Shown one piece after another: positions 1 to 10,706 of a stretch of 64,000 nucleotides of DNA. Numbering within the stretch: position 1 is the stretch's first letter; each line of letters begins with the position of its first letter. The position numbers and the translations under genes are program-made. The stretch comes from Alphaproteobacteria bacterium (GTDB taxonomy: Bacteria > Pseudomonadota > Alphaproteobacteria > Micavibrionales > Micavibrionaceae), in the NCBI GenBank assembly GCA_002401965.1, contig NVUR01000002.1, positions 62,001-126,000 of the forward strand, written 5' to 3'. Below the pieces are notes generated by a model, which did no database searches, had not been told where the DNA came from, and saw only the letters and a list, made by a program, of their open reading frames with translations.

Positions 1-504
1 AGGTGCAAGTGCGTCAAAGAAAGCCAGCGCATCTTCACCCGTGAGCTTTTGAACCGCTTCTGCAAGGGGCGTTGATGTTAATGGCCCTGTCGCAATGATG
101 ACGTGTTCCCATTCCTTCGGTGGTAATCCATCTATTTCCGCGCGCTCTATCGTGATATTGGGGTGGTCTTCCAGTGATTTAGTGACCCCTTGAGAGAACA
201 AATAACGATCCACCGCCAATGCACCGCCCGCAGGAACGGCTGTGCTATCCCCCTCACGCATGATAAGGGAGTCCAAACGGCGCATTTCCGCGTGAATTAA
301 GCCCACGGCGTTATGTTCCTGATCGTCAGATCGAAAGGAGTTAGAGCATACAAGCTCCGCGCAGTTATCAGTTTGATGCGCGGCAGTCTTAACCACAGGG
401 CGCATTTCGTGAAGCACGACTTGAACATCCATATTTGCGGCTTGCCATGCTGCTTCGCTGCCTGCCAATCCCGCGCCAATAATATGTAGAGTTTCTTTTT
501 TCAT
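1..504 (-). CDS. trmFO: TrmFO, folate-dependent tRNA (uracil-54-C5) methyltransferase, C-terminus cut by window edge
   Basis: Read on the minus strand from an ATG at 504, the frame stays open to the window edge, so only about 168 N-terminal residues are present. It opens with an FAD-binding Rossmann motif ([15 protein letters not shown]) followed by VVLHEMRP and [14 protein letters not shown], which are signatures of the TrmFO/Gid family. The family makes ribothymidine at tRNA position 54 using methylene-tetrahydrofolate and FADH2 in the cytoplasm. The gene is divergent from the TerB-like gene at 643. The family call is firm, but completeness of the C-terminus cannot be judged here. Confidence 0.93.
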   Translation of the reverse strand, partial: MKKETLHIIGAGLAGSEAAWQAANMDVQVVLHEMRPVVKTAAHQTDNCAELVCSNSFRSDDQEHNAVGLIHAEMRRLDSLIMREGDSTAVPAGGALAVDRYLFSQGVTKSLEDHPNITIERAEIDGLPPKEWEHVIIATGPLTSTPLAEAVQKLTGEDALAFFDALAP

Positions 505-642
505 GGGTAAATCTCTAGCAAAAAGGCAGCGTAAGGGCAATCCAAATGTTTTGACTGCTGATTTTTTGCGTGTAATTTAACCAGATTACTTTAATAATGT
601 TCAAAAATATGTTCCAATAGTGTAGTGGATATTAATTAGGGA

Positions 643-1140
643 ATGGCTTTAGCTATGGTCGATGACGATAATCTTGAAAATGAAGTAAGCGAGAGCCGTT
701 TTTATATGTGGCGTACTCTGTTCTCTGTGGCACATGCAGATAATATCGTCACAGACGAGGAAATAGAGTTTATGGCGCATATCCTTGAGGATATAAATTT
801 CTCGGATGAGCAAACCACACTCTTAAAGGATGATATTATAAATCCTAAAAACGTTGAGGATATGTTCCGTGGTGTAAGCGATCCAAATGACCGCAAAGAA
901 TTTTTTGGATTTGCGCGTGATCTTGTCTGGGTTGATGGCGACTTTGGCGCACAAGAACAAAGTGTTATGATAAAATTGCTTCAGAGCCATTTTGAGGACA
1001 TTGATTTCGACGAACTTGTAGGCAGCGTTTCTTTGGAATTAGAAGAAGATACCCCTTATGTCACGCAGGATGCGACCCTACAAAATAATCAAGTCAGTTT
1101 GATTGGCGCATTTTTCCGTCGCATTTTAGGCAAAAAATAG
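643..1140 (+). CDS. TerB-like (tellurite-resistance TerB family) cytoplasmic protein
   Basis: This is a 165-residue acidic helical protein. The N-terminal two thirds look like a TerB/DjlA-type all-helical domain: an aromatic stretch (FYMWRTLFSVAHAD) followed by acidic residues (DNIVTDEE), then a second similar unit (FFGFARDLVWVDGDF). The repeated 'A/D...D-G/N-x-x-x-x-E-E' pattern is typical of that fold and may bind metal. The tail ends in a basic segment (FFRRILGKK). A second in-frame ATG at 655 is an equally possible start. TerB-fold proteins have varied roles, so no specific function is proposed. It stands alone between divergent trmFO and a convergent lipoprotein gene. Confidence 0.6.
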   Translation: MALAMVDDDNLENEVSESRFYMWRTLFSVAHADNIVTDEEIEFMAHILEDINFSDEQTTLLKDDIINPKNVEDMFRGVSDPNDRKEFFGFARDLVWVDGDFGAQEQSVMIKLLQSHFEDIDFDELVGSVSLELEEDTPYVTQDATLQNNQVSLIGAFFRRILGKK

Positions 1141-1160
1141 TTTTCGATTTTTCTTGTGTT

Positions 1161-1724
1161 TTAGGGGAATGCACGCGCATAAACAGGGTGCAGCATTGTT
1201 CTTTCTGCGGGTAATGTTGCGACGTTTCCATGGTATTCTGTGCCATCAAATCGTAAAACCACATTCTTTGCTTTTTCTGTTCGTCCTGATACGCGTACGA
1301 TAATATTTCGCCATCCCTCACTGAGTGTATCGCTGATATAAAAGGGAGAACGAAGGGAAAAAATCTCCCCCGCAGGTATGAATTTATCTTCTTTTGCCTG
1401 AAGAACAAGCAAGGTGCATCCGTTTATATCACACCATTTTCCGTAGGGTGTCGTGATGTAAATCAATGCGTCTTGCCATCCATCTTTATCCAAATCCACA
1501 CGCATAAAATCATATTGTGAAAAGGGTGGGGCGTGTTTTTGTTTCAGGTAATCCTGAACCGCAGCAATGACATATCGATTATCCAAAGCCACGCGCTCCG
1601 TCGGTTTAATAATAAGTGGCAAAAGTGACGTCTGCTGATGTTTATTTGCGCCACACCCGCTAAGGAAAGTGCTTGTAACAGCGAGTAAGTAAAAATAGCG
1701 AATCTGATGTTTCATGGACCGCAT
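1161..1724 (-). CDS. Putative lipoprotein of unknown function
   Basis: The protein has 187 residues with a hydrophobic signal segment (YFYLLAVTSTFLSGC) ending in a lipobox whose Cys is residue 24, so lipid attachment and envelope location are likely. The mature part is about 160 residues and contains a D-x-D-x-D-G-type stretch (RVDLDKDGWQDALIY), which resembles a single calcium-binding or FG-GAP/VCBS-like turn. Two more Cys (WCDINGC) may form a disulfide. A start three codons later (ATG at 1715) would also leave a good signal peptide. I do not recognise the family. It is convergent with the TerB-like gene, with a 20-base gap. Confidence 0.6.
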   Translation of the reverse strand: MRSMKHQIRYFYLLAVTSTFLSGCGANKHQQTSLLPLIIKPTERVALDNRYVIAAVQDYLKQKHAPPFSQYDFMRVDLDKDGWQDALIYITTPYGKWCDINGCTLLVLQAKEDKFIPAGEIFSLRSPFYISDTLSEGWRNIIVRVSGRTEKAKNVVLRFDGTEYHGNVATLPAERTMLHPVYARAFP

Positions 1725-1873
1725 TCTACTTGAAGATATTTTCTAAGCATATAGATTATGTATTCCGCTGCATATTTTCCGATAAAAGCGGCTTGCCTTA
1801 TGAATCGGGGCGAATTAATGTAGCCTACGATTTAAGACCATAAATTTAAGACTATAAAGAAGAGTAAATTCAA

Positions 1874-2212
1874 ATGACATTTGTCGTTATAGATTCATGT
1901 ATCCGTTGTAAATACACTGATTGTGTTGAAGTTTGCCCCGTAGATTGTTTCTATGAGGGAGAAAACATGCTTGTCATTAACCCTGAGGAGTGTATCGATT
2001 GCGGCGTGTGTGAACCTGAATGCCCTATTGAGGCGATCTTACCTGACACGGACGAAAAGGCCGATGACTGGGTTGAGTTTAATCAGAAATATTCAGATGA
2101 ATGGCCGAATATAACGCTTAAAAAAGATCCGCTGCCTGAAGCAGAAGAAATGAAGGATAAGCAAGGTAAACTTGAATCCGACTTTAGTAGTGAACCCGGT
2201 GAGGGCGATTAA
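1874..2212 (+). CDS. fdxA: FdxA-type 7Fe (3Fe-4S/4Fe-4S) ferredoxin
   Basis: This 112-residue ferredoxin has two cysteine clusters, with Cys at 9, 12, 17 and 21 and at 40, 43, 46 and 50. The first cluster has the CxxC-x4-CxxxCP spacing and the second the CxxCxxCxxxCP spacing typical of bacterial FdxA. The acidic C-terminal extension after residue 60 (containing [10 protein letters not shown]) is also characteristic of the proteobacterial family. It serves as a soluble low-potential electron carrier. A ferredoxin-NADP reductase-like gene lies close by at 3492-4532, a plausible though unproven partner. Confidence 0.93.
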   Translation: MTFVVIDSCIRCKYTDCVEVCPVDCFYEGENMLVINPEECIDCGVCEPECPIEAILPDTDEKADDWVEFNQKYSDEWPNITLKKDPLPEAEEMKDKQGKLESDFSSEPGEGD

Positions 2213-2269
2213 TTTTGTAATATTTTTAGTTTCTAAATTTAATTTACCGACATTAAAAGGAGAATATTG

Positions 2270-3274
2270 ATGAGTTTTAAAACAATTAAGCATGGTGAAG
2301 ACGCCCTTATGCCCAATGTAGAAGTACGTGGTCGCGTTTATGATAATATTCTGGATACGATTGGCGCAACGCCTTTGGTTCGTGTGTCCAAATTTATGGA
2401 TAAATATAACCTTGAGGCCGAAATTCTTGCCAAGTTGGAATTTTTTAACCCTATTGCCTCGGTCAAGGATCGCATAGGCTTTGCAATGATCGAAGCCGCA
2501 GAGCGCGCTGGTAAAATTCATCCTGATAAAACAGTTCTGATTGAGCCAACATCGGGTAATACTGGTATTGCTCTGGCATTTGTTGCGGCTTATAAAGGCT
2601 ATCGCTTGATCCTGACTATGCCTGAAAGCATGTCGTTGGAACGCCGCAAAATGTTATATCTCTATGGTGCGGAATTGGTTCTAACCCCGAAAGAAAAGGG
2701 GATGAACGGGGCAATCTCCCGTGCGGAAGAGCTGTTATTAGAGCATGAAAATGGCTTTGCTCTTGGTCAGTTTGAAAATCCTGCAAACCCACAAATTCAC
2801 AGTGAAACAACGGCAGAAGAAATCTGGCATGACACAGATGGTCAGGCTGATATCTTAGTCTCTGGTGTTGGTACTGGCGGTACTTTGACAGGTGTGTCAC
2901 AAGTTCTAAAATCCCGTAAAGAGGGGTTCAAAGCCTATGCGGTTGAGCCAACGGAAAGTCCAGTACTTTCAGGTGGGCAGGGTGGTCCGCATAAAATACA
3001 AGGTATTGGCGCAGGCTTTATTCCATCTGTTTTGGACACTGACCTTATAGATGGTATTGTACAAATCAGCAGTGATACCGCCATCGAGACCGCCCGTGAA
3101 ATGGCACGTTTGGAAGGTATTCCCTGTGGTATTTCATCTGGTGCAGCCTTCGCAGGCGCACGTGAAGTTGCTAAAATGCCTGAAAATAAGGGCAAGAAAA
3201 TTGTTGTTATCATTCCATCCTTTGCCGAGCGTTATATGTCTAGCGTTCTGTTTGACGGGATTGAAAACACTTAA
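2270..3274 (+). CDS. cysK: Cysteine synthase A (O-acetylserine sulfhydrylase)
   Basis: This PLP enzyme makes cysteine from O-acetylserine and sulfide. It shows the fold-type II PLP motif NPIASVKDR (Lys at about residue 66), the substrate loop TSGNTG, the phosphate-binding GTGGT loop and the late SSGAAF/PSFAERY region. The ATG at 2270 has AAGGAG at 2257-2262, seven bases upstream, and is preferred over the TTG at 2267. This gives an N-terminal extension of about 13 residues compared with an alternative ATG at 2309. A 32-codon open frame starts directly after the stop (3275-3373) but has no supporting features. Confidence 0.94.
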   Translation: MSFKTIKHGEDALMPNVEVRGRVYDNILDTIGATPLVRVSKFMDKYNLEAEILAKLEFFNPIASVKDRIGFAMIEAAERAGKIHPDKTVLIEPTSGNTGIALAFVAAYKGYRLILTMPESMSLERRKMLYLYGAELVLTPKEKGMNGAISRAEELLLEHENGFALGQFENPANPQIHSETTAEEIWHDTDGQADILVSGVGTGGTLTGVSQVLKSRKEGFKAYAVEPTESPVLSGGQGGPHKIQGIGAGFIPSVLDTDLIDGIVQISSDTAIETAREMARLEGIPCGISSGAAFAGAREVAKMPENKGKKIVVIIPSFAERYMSSVLFDGIENT

Positions 3275-3491
3275 ATGATGGGCGAATTAAGTTCTTCTAG
3301 TGGGCTGGTTGTTCGTTATGATGGTGACAAGCTTATTGGGGGAATGCCTTTATTCTTAATAGTTTGTTCGTAGAATTTTTTTAAGCTAGCCTTTGGGATT
3401 TTCTTTTATTTGTGACATAAGCGCAGCTTTCCCGTATGCAAGAGCATTATAGGAAAAAATACCCACAAAGTCAATGCAAGCCCACTATGGC

Positions 3492-4541
<1,050 letters not shown>

Positions 4542-4580
4542 TTAAAATATTATGGGGTGTAAGTAAATATGCTTATAATT

Positions 4581-7346
4581 TTAATCGGTCTTTAAAGTGT
4601 TTTTCAACGCGTAAAGAACCTCTAATGCATCGCGGGGGCTTAGTGCGTCAGGGTCAATATCGGTAAGCTGCTGTTCCAGTACAGATGGTTCATGAACTTG
4701 CGTCTCTTTTGCCAAAATGACATCAAATAAGGGCAGTTCATTCATAATATCTTGCGGTGTGTTTTTGCGTTTATCCGATTGCAACAGCTCTAATATCGTA
4801 GTGGAGCGCGAAATAACTGCCGAGGGGATACCCGCCAGTTGCGCGACATGAATACCGTAAGATCGATCTGCACTGCCTTTTATGACTTTATGCATGAATA
4901 TGATCTCGTCCTCCCATTCTTTGACCTGTACCGTATGACACGACAACGTATTGAGCGTTTCTTCTAACGTGGTTAGCTCATGGTAATGTGTAGCGAACAG
5001 GGATCGGCATTTGTTCTTGTTATGCAGATATTCAACGCATGCCCATGCAATGGATAGACCATCATAGGTCGCCGTACCGCGTCCGATTTCATCCAAAATG
5101 ACCAAAGATCGTTCGGTGGATTGGTTTAATATTGATGCGGTTTCCACCATTTCGACCATGAATGTTGATTGCCCGCGCGCCAAATCATCTGACGCACCAA
5201 CGCGACTGAAGCATTTGTCAATGACGCCAATATGCGCGGAGGTGGCAGGCACAAATGATCCTGCCTGTGCCATAATGGCGATCAAAGCATTCTGACGAAG
5301 GAATGTTGACTTACCCGCCATGTTCGGCCCCGTAAGCAACCATAGTTTCTGTTCTGGGTTCAAATTACAGTGATTAGGGATGAATGCTACACTTTGCTTT
5401 TGCAGCACCGTTTCAACAACAGGGTGTCGTCCCTCTATAATATCAAAATTTAGTGATTGATCTATCTTCGGGCGCACGTAATTCATATTTTGTGCAAGCT
5501 CAGCCAGTGCAGCAGAAACATCAATCGCCGCAATTGTGCGGGCTATTGTGCAAATTTCTTCGGAAAGGTTGGTGGCACGTTGCACCATTTTTGCAAAAAT
5601 ATCATTTTCTATTGCAATGATTTTCTCCGCCGCGGAGGATATATCACGCTCCAGCTCTGAAAGTTCTACTGTTGTAAAACGCACGACATTGGCAAGGGTT
5701 TGACGATGCACAAAGTGATTGTTTTGCTGCGCGTTATTGTCGTTCTCACCAGCCTTTAACATCAGCTTATCACCATGCTTTGCCGATACTTCAATGAAAT
5801 AGCCAAGCACGTTGTTGAACTTTATTTTTAACGCAGTTACGCCAGCGTCTTTTTGGTATTTACCTTGTAATGCTGCAATCAGTTGACGGCTTTTGTCACG
5901 CAACAAACGTAGATCATCCAGCTTTGCGGAGTACCCTGTGCGGATAAACCCACCATCTCTGGCCAGTGCAGGTGGGTTGTCTTCTAAGGCTTGTTTTAAT
6001 TGGTCTTGTAAATCTGATAAAACAGGGTTTTGTTGCAAATGTTTCAGGAGGTCTTCGAAAATGCTGCGCGTTATATTGCCGTCCTGAATCTCTGCGCGGA
6101 TGATTTCGCTTTGTGCAAGCCCGTCACGGATCATGCATAAATCTTTGGGCCCTCCACGGTCAACACTTATCCGAGAGAGCGCTCGCGCCATATCAGGGCA
6201 TCCACGCAAGAAGTCGCGAATAATGCTGCGTATATCTGCATCATTAACGAAGCATTCTACGCGGTCAAGTCGACGGTTTATTTTCTCTATATTGGCCAGT
6301 GGTGCAGAAATACAAGATTGCAACATTCGCGCACCAGAACCTGTTATTGTGCGGTCTATCGTCTCTAATAGGCTGCCTTTACGCTCGCCCGATAATGTAC
6401 GGATTAACTCAAGGCTCTTGCGTGTTGCTGCATCAATTTCCATCACTGAGTCGGATGTCATTTTTTCTGGATGACTGATATGCGGGATTTTGCCTTTTTG
6501 CGTACGTAGAACGTAATCAATTAAAGACCCTGCTGCGGATATCTCTGCACGGTTAAAATTCCCGAAGCTCTCTAGCGTATCAACATTGAAAAATCCCTTT
6601 AAATGTTGCGCCGCATTATCACTGTTAAACAACGATGTGGGTTGTGGGCTGAGTTTATGTTCGGATAAAACCAGAATTTCGTGATATTTCTCGACCATCT
6701 TGTCAGAGAGCAGAATTTCACTGGGGTCAATGCGTTCTAATACCGCGCGCAGATGTGCAACGGGCGTTGTTTGCACCATAAACGCACCAGTGGATAGCTC
6801 CAGCCACGCAACGCCGCATTCACCTGTTGCCTCTGATAAAGCGCAGAGATAGTTATTCTGACGCGCGTCCAGCAAGTTATCCTCGGTCAATGTACCTTGG
6901 GTAACAATTCTGACGGCCTCACGATTAACGAGGGTCTTTGATGTGCTTCTGCCTTCGCGTTTTGCGCGGGCTTTGGCTTGGTCAGGGGTTTCGGTTTGCT
7001 CACAGATGGCGACTTTGCATCCTGCGCGGATTAATTTTGCCAAATATGGTTCATAAGCATGAAACGGCACACCGCACATCGGGATGCCATTGCCTTGTGC
7101 CTTGCCGCGTTGCGTCAGGGTGATGTTCAGTATTTCTGAGGCTTTGACGGCATCATCATAGAACAGCTCATAAAAATCACCCATACGATAGAAAAGTAGG
7201 CAATTAGGGTGGTCGGATTTCAAAACATGATATTGCGCCATCATTGGCGTATGACCCTGTGCCAGATATTCACCCATTCTCTCCTCAACCGTTATGGAGG
7301 AGGGGGTAGCTAAACCATTTTCAGTCTTTTTAGCAGCCTGTGCCAT
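4581..7346 (-). CDS. mutS: DNA mismatch repair ATPase MutS
   Basis: The 921-residue protein recognises mispaired bases and recruits MutL. The N-terminal mismatch-binding domain carries the F-x-E motif (MGDFYELF). The ABC-type ATPase has Walker A GPNMAGKS at about residues 673-680, a signature region ([11 protein letters not shown]), Walker B ([12 protein letters not shown]) and the ATHYHEL switch. The frame extends 19 codons upstream into dut, but the ATG at 7346 is preferred: it lies 7 bases after the dut stop with a purine-rich AGGAAAAGAG site about 10 bases upstream. It appears to be the last gene of a coaBC-dut-mutS transcript, so expression may be coupled to nucleotide-pool hygiene genes. 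Confidence 0.96.
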   Translation of the reverse strand: MAQAAKKTENGLATPSSITVEERMGEYLAQGHTPMMAQYHVLKSDHPNCLLFYRMGDFYELFYDDAVKASEILNITLTQRGKAQGNGIPMCGVPFHAYEPYLAKLIRAGCKVAICEQTETPDQAKARAKREGRSTSKTLVNREAVRIVTQGTLTEDNLLDARQNNYLCALSEATGECGVAWLELSTGAFMVQTTPVAHLRAVLERIDPSEILLSDKMVEKYHEILVLSEHKLSPQPTSLFNSDNAAQHLKGFFNVDTLESFGNFNRAEISAAGSLIDYVLRTQKGKIPHISHPEKMTSDSVMEIDAATRKSLELIRTLSGERKGSLLETIDRTITGSGARMLQSCISAPLANIEKINRRLDRVECFVNDADIRSIIRDFLRGCPDMARALSRISVDRGGPKDLCMIRDGLAQSEIIRAEIQDGNITRSIFEDLLKHLQQNPVLSDLQDQLKQALEDNPPALARDGGFIRTGYSAKLDDLRLLRDKSRQLIAALQGKYQKDAGVTALKIKFNNVLGYFIEVSAKHGDKLMLKAGENDNNAQQNNHFVHRQTLANVVRFTTVELSELERDISSAAEKIIAIENDIFAKMVQRATNLSEEICTIARTIAAIDVSAALAELAQNMNYVRPKIDQSLNFDIIEGRHPVVETVLQKQSVAFIPNHCNLNPEQKLWLLTGPNMAGKSTFLRQNALIAIMAQAGSFVPATSAHIGVIDKCFSRVGASDDLARGQSTFMVEMVETASILNQSTERSLVILDEIGRGTATYDGLSIAWACVEYLHNKNKCRSLFATHYHELTTLEETLNTLSCHTVQVKEWEDEIIFMHKVIKGSADRSYGIHVAQLAGIPSAVISRSTTILELLQSDKRKNTPQDIMNELPLFDVILAKETQVHEPSVLEQQLTDIDPDALSPRDALEVLYALKNTLKTD

Positions 7347-7353
7347 TGAAACA

Positions 7354-7833
7354 TTACTCTTTTCCTGTTGAGCCAAAACCACCTTCACCGCGTTCTGTCT
7401 CATCGCTTAGTTCGCTGACAGTTTTCCAGTTCACGTGAGTATAACGCTCCACAACCATTTGGGCGATACGCATGCCACGTTGAATCGTGAACGGTTCTTT
7501 TCCGTGGTTAATTAGAATGACCTTTATTTCACCGCGGTAATCGGCGTCAATTGTCCCAGGGCTGTTCAAAACGGTGACCCCATGGTTTATCGCAAGACCA
7601 GAGCGCGGACGTATTTGCGCCTCAAACCCTTGGGGCAGAGCAATGGATAGACCAGTCGGTATAAGCGCGCGATCGCCTGAATCCAGTTCTAACGCTTCAT
7701 CCAGTGCGGCGGTTAAGTCCATACCTGCGGACTGTGTCGTTGCATATGTCGGTAACTTTAGACCGACAGCATGGCTAAGGGGCAGTAGTTCAACTTCAAT
7801 GTCATCTTTATTAATTGTTGTCTTATGATCCAT
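7354..7833 (-). CDS. dut: Deoxyuridine 5'-triphosphate nucleotidohydrolase (dUTPase)
   Basis: The 159-residue trimeric dUTPase converts dUTP to dUMP and pyrophosphate, keeping uracil out of DNA and feeding dTMP synthesis. All five family motifs are present in order: [34 protein letters not shown] and the C-terminal [10 protein letters not shown]. The start overlaps the end of coaBC by 11 bases, suggesting translational coupling. The coaBC-dut arrangement is common in proteobacteria. mutS follows directly. Confidence 0.97.
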   Translation of the reverse strand: MDHKTTINKDDIEVELLPLSHAVGLKLPTYATTQSAGMDLTAALDEALELDSGDRALIPTGLSIALPQGFEAQIRPRSGLAINHGVTVLNSPGTIDADYRGEIKVILINHGKEPFTIQRGMRIAQMVVERYTHVNWKTVSELSDETERGEGGFGSTGKE

Positions 7834-9046
7834 TGTTCTTATCCATATAATTGATTATTTGTTGTACTAGTTTTTGGGCGATAGCATCTTTGCTGGCGCG
7901 GTTCCATTTTTCATTTTGATCTTGAGTAATGAAATATATTTGATTTTCATCTGAACCGAAAGTCTTTTCGATGCCATTTTCATCTATTCCCACTTCATTT
8001 GCAATAATCCAGTCACATCCTTTTTTCTTTAGCTTCGCCTTTGCATTTTTTTCAAGGTTTTGTGTTTCTGCGGCGAAGCCAATGACCAATTCAGGTCGGT
8101 TTTTTGGGTGCGCTGATATCATCTTTAGGATATCCGGTGTTTGTTTTAGGCGCAGTTTGGGAATGTTATTGTCATCTGTTTTCTTGATTTTTTGTGCGCT
8201 TGGTGCATCGACGCACCAATCACTGACGGCGGCGGCGCATATTGCAATATTCACGGGCAATGTGTTGGTGCAAGCCTTTAACATATCATTGGCGGTTTGG
8301 ATGTTTGTGATTGTCATGCCTTGTGGGTCAGGCAAGTTTGTTGGACCAGTGATTAATGTAACATTTGCGCCCGCATTGCGGAGTGCTGTTGCAATCGCAT
8401 AACCTTGTTTCCCCGATGAACGATTGCCCAGAAACCGAACAGGGTCTAGTGGTTCATAAGTGGGCCCACTGGTGACAAGGGCGGTGTAGCCCTTTAGTGG
8501 CTTTTCAAAAAAAAAATCAGTGATGGCAGTGAATATTTCTTCTGGCTCACTCATGCGTCCTAATCCGGTTTCACCGCAGGCCATTTCACCATTGTTAGGT
8601 CCAGTGAACATCACACCACGTTCCTTTAATGTAGTTATGTTGACTTGTGTAGCCGTGTTTTCCCACATTTCGGGGTTCATGCCTGGTGCAAGCAATACAG
8701 GTTTGTTTGCAGCCAATAGAGTTGTTGTCGCCAAATCATTTGCCATCCCGTGTGCCATTTTTGCCATGATATCTGCACTTGCGGGTGCGACAACAATAAG
8801 GTCATTATCCCGACTGAGGCGAATATGCCCCATGTCTGATTCATCGTTTAATGACCATAGATCACTATAAACCTGATTGCCTGATAGGGATGATACGCTT
8901 AACGGGGTTACGAATTGTGAACCACCTTCGGTTAAAATGCATTGAACCGTGCCATTGTTTTTTCTAATCAAACGAATGAGTTCAAGTGTCTTATAGGCGG
9001 CGATGCCACCTGAGATGATGAGTAATATTTTTTTGTCTTTAAGCAT
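7823..9046 (-). CDS. coaBC: Bifunctional phosphopantothenoylcysteine decarboxylase/synthetase CoaBC (Dfp)
   Basis: This 407-residue bifunctional enzyme of coenzyme A synthesis has an N-terminal flavin-dependent CoaC half ([16 protein letters not shown], and the [13 protein letters not shown] active-site flap Cys). The CoaB half begins near residue 190 ([26 protein letters not shown], then AAAVSDW). The family usually has PAMN where this protein has PGMN, a mild variation in the substrate-clamp motif. It is the first gene of the coaBC-dut-mutS minus-strand run. Upstream lies the Ala-rich gene, which has its own terminator at 9102-9128, so a separate promoter for coaBC is likely but was not located. 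Confidence 0.96.
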   Translation of the reverse strand: MLKDKKILLIISGGIAAYKTLELIRLIRKNNGTVQCILTEGGSQFVTPLSVSSLSGNQVYSDLWSLNDESDMGHIRLSRDNDLIVVAPASADIMAKMAHGMANDLATTTLLAANKPVLLAPGMNPEMWENTATQVNITTLKERGVMFTGPNNGEMACGETGLGRMSEPEEIFTAITDFFFEKPLKGYTALVTSGPTYEPLDPVRFLGNRSSGKQGYAIATALRNAGANVTLITGPTNLPDPQGMTITNIQTANDMLKACTNTLPVNIAICAAAVSDWCVDAPSAQKIKKTDDNNIPKLRLKQTPDILKMISAHPKNRPELVIGFAAETQNLEKNAKAKLKKKGCDWIIANEVGIDENGIEKTFGSDENQIYFITQDQNEKWNRASKDAIAQKLVQQIINYMDKNNGS

Positions 9047-9101
9047 TGGCTATTATTACGTTTTTCATTGTGTCCTGTAAAGAAAAAGAACGCGCAAAGA
9101 A

Positions 9102-9128
9102 AAAGCCTTGCTCAAATGGCAAGGCTTT
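9102..9128 (-). terminator. Rho-independent terminator after the Ala-rich gene
   Basis: A perfect 10-bp stem (9102-9111 with 9119-9128) encloses a 7-base loop. On the minus strand it is followed by a T-rich run (TTTTTCTTT). It sits 28 bases downstream of the stop of the 186-residue gene at 9156-9716 and about 55 bases before the coaBC start, so it separates these two transcripts. Confidence 0.85.
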
Positions 9129-9155
9129 ATATTCTTGTGATTAGGAGGGGAGGGC

Positions 9156-9716
9156 TTAGTGAGCCATCATGTCCTTGGCTGTATCTTTCGCCATGTCAGC
9201 TGCGCTTTTGGCACTGTCTGTTGCTGTTTCAACGACGGCGTCAGTCGCGGCATCTGCGGCTGGCTCAATCATGTCTGCTGCTTTCTCGGTTGCAGCGTCT
9301 TCAACGGCGTGTTGTGCATCATCTGCTGCATCTTCGACAGGGGCAACCGTTTCTGCAACGGCTTCAACGGCCATATCAACTGTTCCTGATACTGCTTCGC
9401 CAGCGGCTGTTGCCATGTTGTTTAGTGTTTCGGCAGAGCCTGCTGTCACATTTTGTGCCGTTTCCATTGCGGATACTGCTGTGCTTTTTATCGCTTCGGC
9501 AGTATTAGCAGAGGCTTCTTGCGCCATTTCTTTTGCACTATCTAATGCTACGCCGAAATCGATACCCAGTGTGCTTTCCCCTGCGGCAGGTGCTATATTT
9601 GCAACTGTTGTGCCATCTTGCGAAGTTGTGATGTTGTTGTATATCGCGAAGATTGCAACAAGACCAGCGGCCAATACTGTTGTTGAATATAGAATAGATT
9701 TTGTGAAGTTGCTCAT
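9156..9716 (-). CDS. Ala-rich, LEA/apolipoprotein-like membrane-anchored protein of unknown function
   Basis: This 186-residue protein has an N-terminal hydrophobic segment (about residues 8-26, ILYSTTVLAAGLVAIFAIY) that could be a membrane anchor or uncleaved signal. The rest is low-complexity sequence dominated by Ala, Glu, Asp, Thr and Met in loose 11-residue-like helical repeats (units such as AADAATDAVVE and AVEDAATEKAAD). This composition resembles LEA-like or apolipoprotein-like amphipathic helices that sit on membranes or protect them, but no homolog is recognised. The opposite strand is open over the same span, which is a by-product of the GC-biased Ala codons. It has its own terminator. 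Function is unknown. Confidence 0.7.
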   Translation of the reverse strand: MSNFTKSILYSTTVLAAGLVAIFAIYNNITTSQDGTTVANIAPAAGESTLGIDFGVALDSAKEMAQEASANTAEAIKSTAVSAMETAQNVTAGSAETLNNMATAAGEAVSGTVDMAVEAVAETVAPVEDAADDAQHAVEDAATEKAADMIEPAADAATDAVVETATDSAKSAADMAKDTAKDMMAH

Positions 9717-9848
9717 TTTATAGCCTTCCCTTTTTAATTTTTATATTGATAAATTTCCTTATAATTGCGCGGATGATGCCTCAGAACAGGAACGTCTGTC
9801 AAATAAAATAAAATACATGACCCTTATATGCACATTTAGTTTTTATTT

Positions 9849-10613
9849 CTAACGTTTTGTTCCTTGATGTATTGCAACGATTCCAGCGGACATATTGTTG
9901 TATTTTGTGCGTGTGAAACCGGCATCTTGAATGCGTTGTTGCAGGTGTTCTTGCGTCGGGAATTTGCGGATGCTTTCAACCAGGTACTGATAACTGTCTG
10001 CATCATTGGCAATTAATTTCCCTAAACGCGGAATGACATTATAAGAGAATAGGTCATATGCTTTGGCAAGTGGTGCAGGTTGTACATGGCTGAATTCGAG
10101 ACAGAAGAATTTCCCGCCCGGACGGAGAACACGATAGGCTTCGCCCAGTCCGGTATCTATATGTGTCACATTGCGTAAACCAAAGGCAATTGTATAGACA
10201 TCAACGCTGTTATCGGGCAGGGGAAGTGCCTCTGCATTGCCTGTGACCCATTCAAAATCATTGACCCAGCCTTTATCAATGGCGCGATCTCTGCCAACTG
10301 ATAGCATGTTATCATTCAGGTCACATAAGGTGATATTCGCGCCTGCGCCGATTTTCTTGCGGATACGAAAGGCAATATCACCGGTGCCGCCTGCAACATC
10401 AAGATAATTCGTAGGGCGTCCTGAAATTGTTTTGCGCGGGCGGATCATGCGGATAAGTTGGTCTTTCCACAGGCGATGCATGCCACCACTCATCAAATCA
10501 TTCATCAGGTCATATTGGTCGGCAACGCTGTCGAAGACACCGATAACGCCTTCTGTTTTTTCCTCGGGAGAGACTTGTTTTTCTCCGAACCATGATTTTT
10601 CTGGATTTTGCAT
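9849..10613 (-). CDS. ubiE: Demethylmenaquinone/2-polyprenyl-benzoquinol C-methyltransferase UbiE
   Basis: This 254-residue SAM-dependent methyltransferase of ubiquinone and menaquinone synthesis contains VFDSVADQYDLMNDLMSGGMHRLWK near its start, the SAM motif LDVAGGTGDIAF, GNAEALPLPD and FGLRNVT, all typical of UbiE. The ATG at 10613 is preferred because the family begins close to this point, although the frame continues nine codons further upstream. In many alphaproteobacteria ubiE is followed by ubiB and coaBC. Here the Ala-rich gene takes that place and ubiB is not in the window. It is divergent from murJ. Confidence 0.95.
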   Translation of the reverse strand: MQNPEKSWFGEKQVSPEEKTEGVIGVFDSVADQYDLMNDLMSGGMHRLWKDQLIRMIRPRKTISGRPTNYLDVAGGTGDIAFRIRKKIGAGANITLCDLNDNMLSVGRDRAIDKGWVNDFEWVTGNAEALPLPDNSVDVYTIAFGLRNVTHIDTGLGEAYRVLRPGGKFFCLEFSHVQPAPLAKAYDLFSYNVIPRLGKLIANDADSYQYLVESIRKFPTQEHLQQRIQDAGFTRTKYNNMSAGIVAIHQGTKR

Positions 10614-10706
10614 GCTGTTATTCTTTCTATAATAGCGCATTCTACAATTTGTATTAATGTTAAAACGTTAATGCAAATCACTATAAACGGTGATAATAGT
10701 TATCAC

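Noticed and set aside
3275-3373. Short 32-codon frame directly after cysK
   Set aside because: No ribosome site, no recognisable domain, and it is too short to support; it may be a remnant.
9169-9723. 184-codon open frame on the plus strand opposite the Ala-rich gene
   Set aside because: It is Ala/Ser/Val-rich because it reads the reverse complement of Ala-rich codons; it has no ribosome site and a terminator for the minus-strand gene lies just before it.
10608-10706. Upstream extension of murJ to 10608
   Set aside because: It overlaps the divergent ubiE start and does not resemble the MurJ N-terminus.
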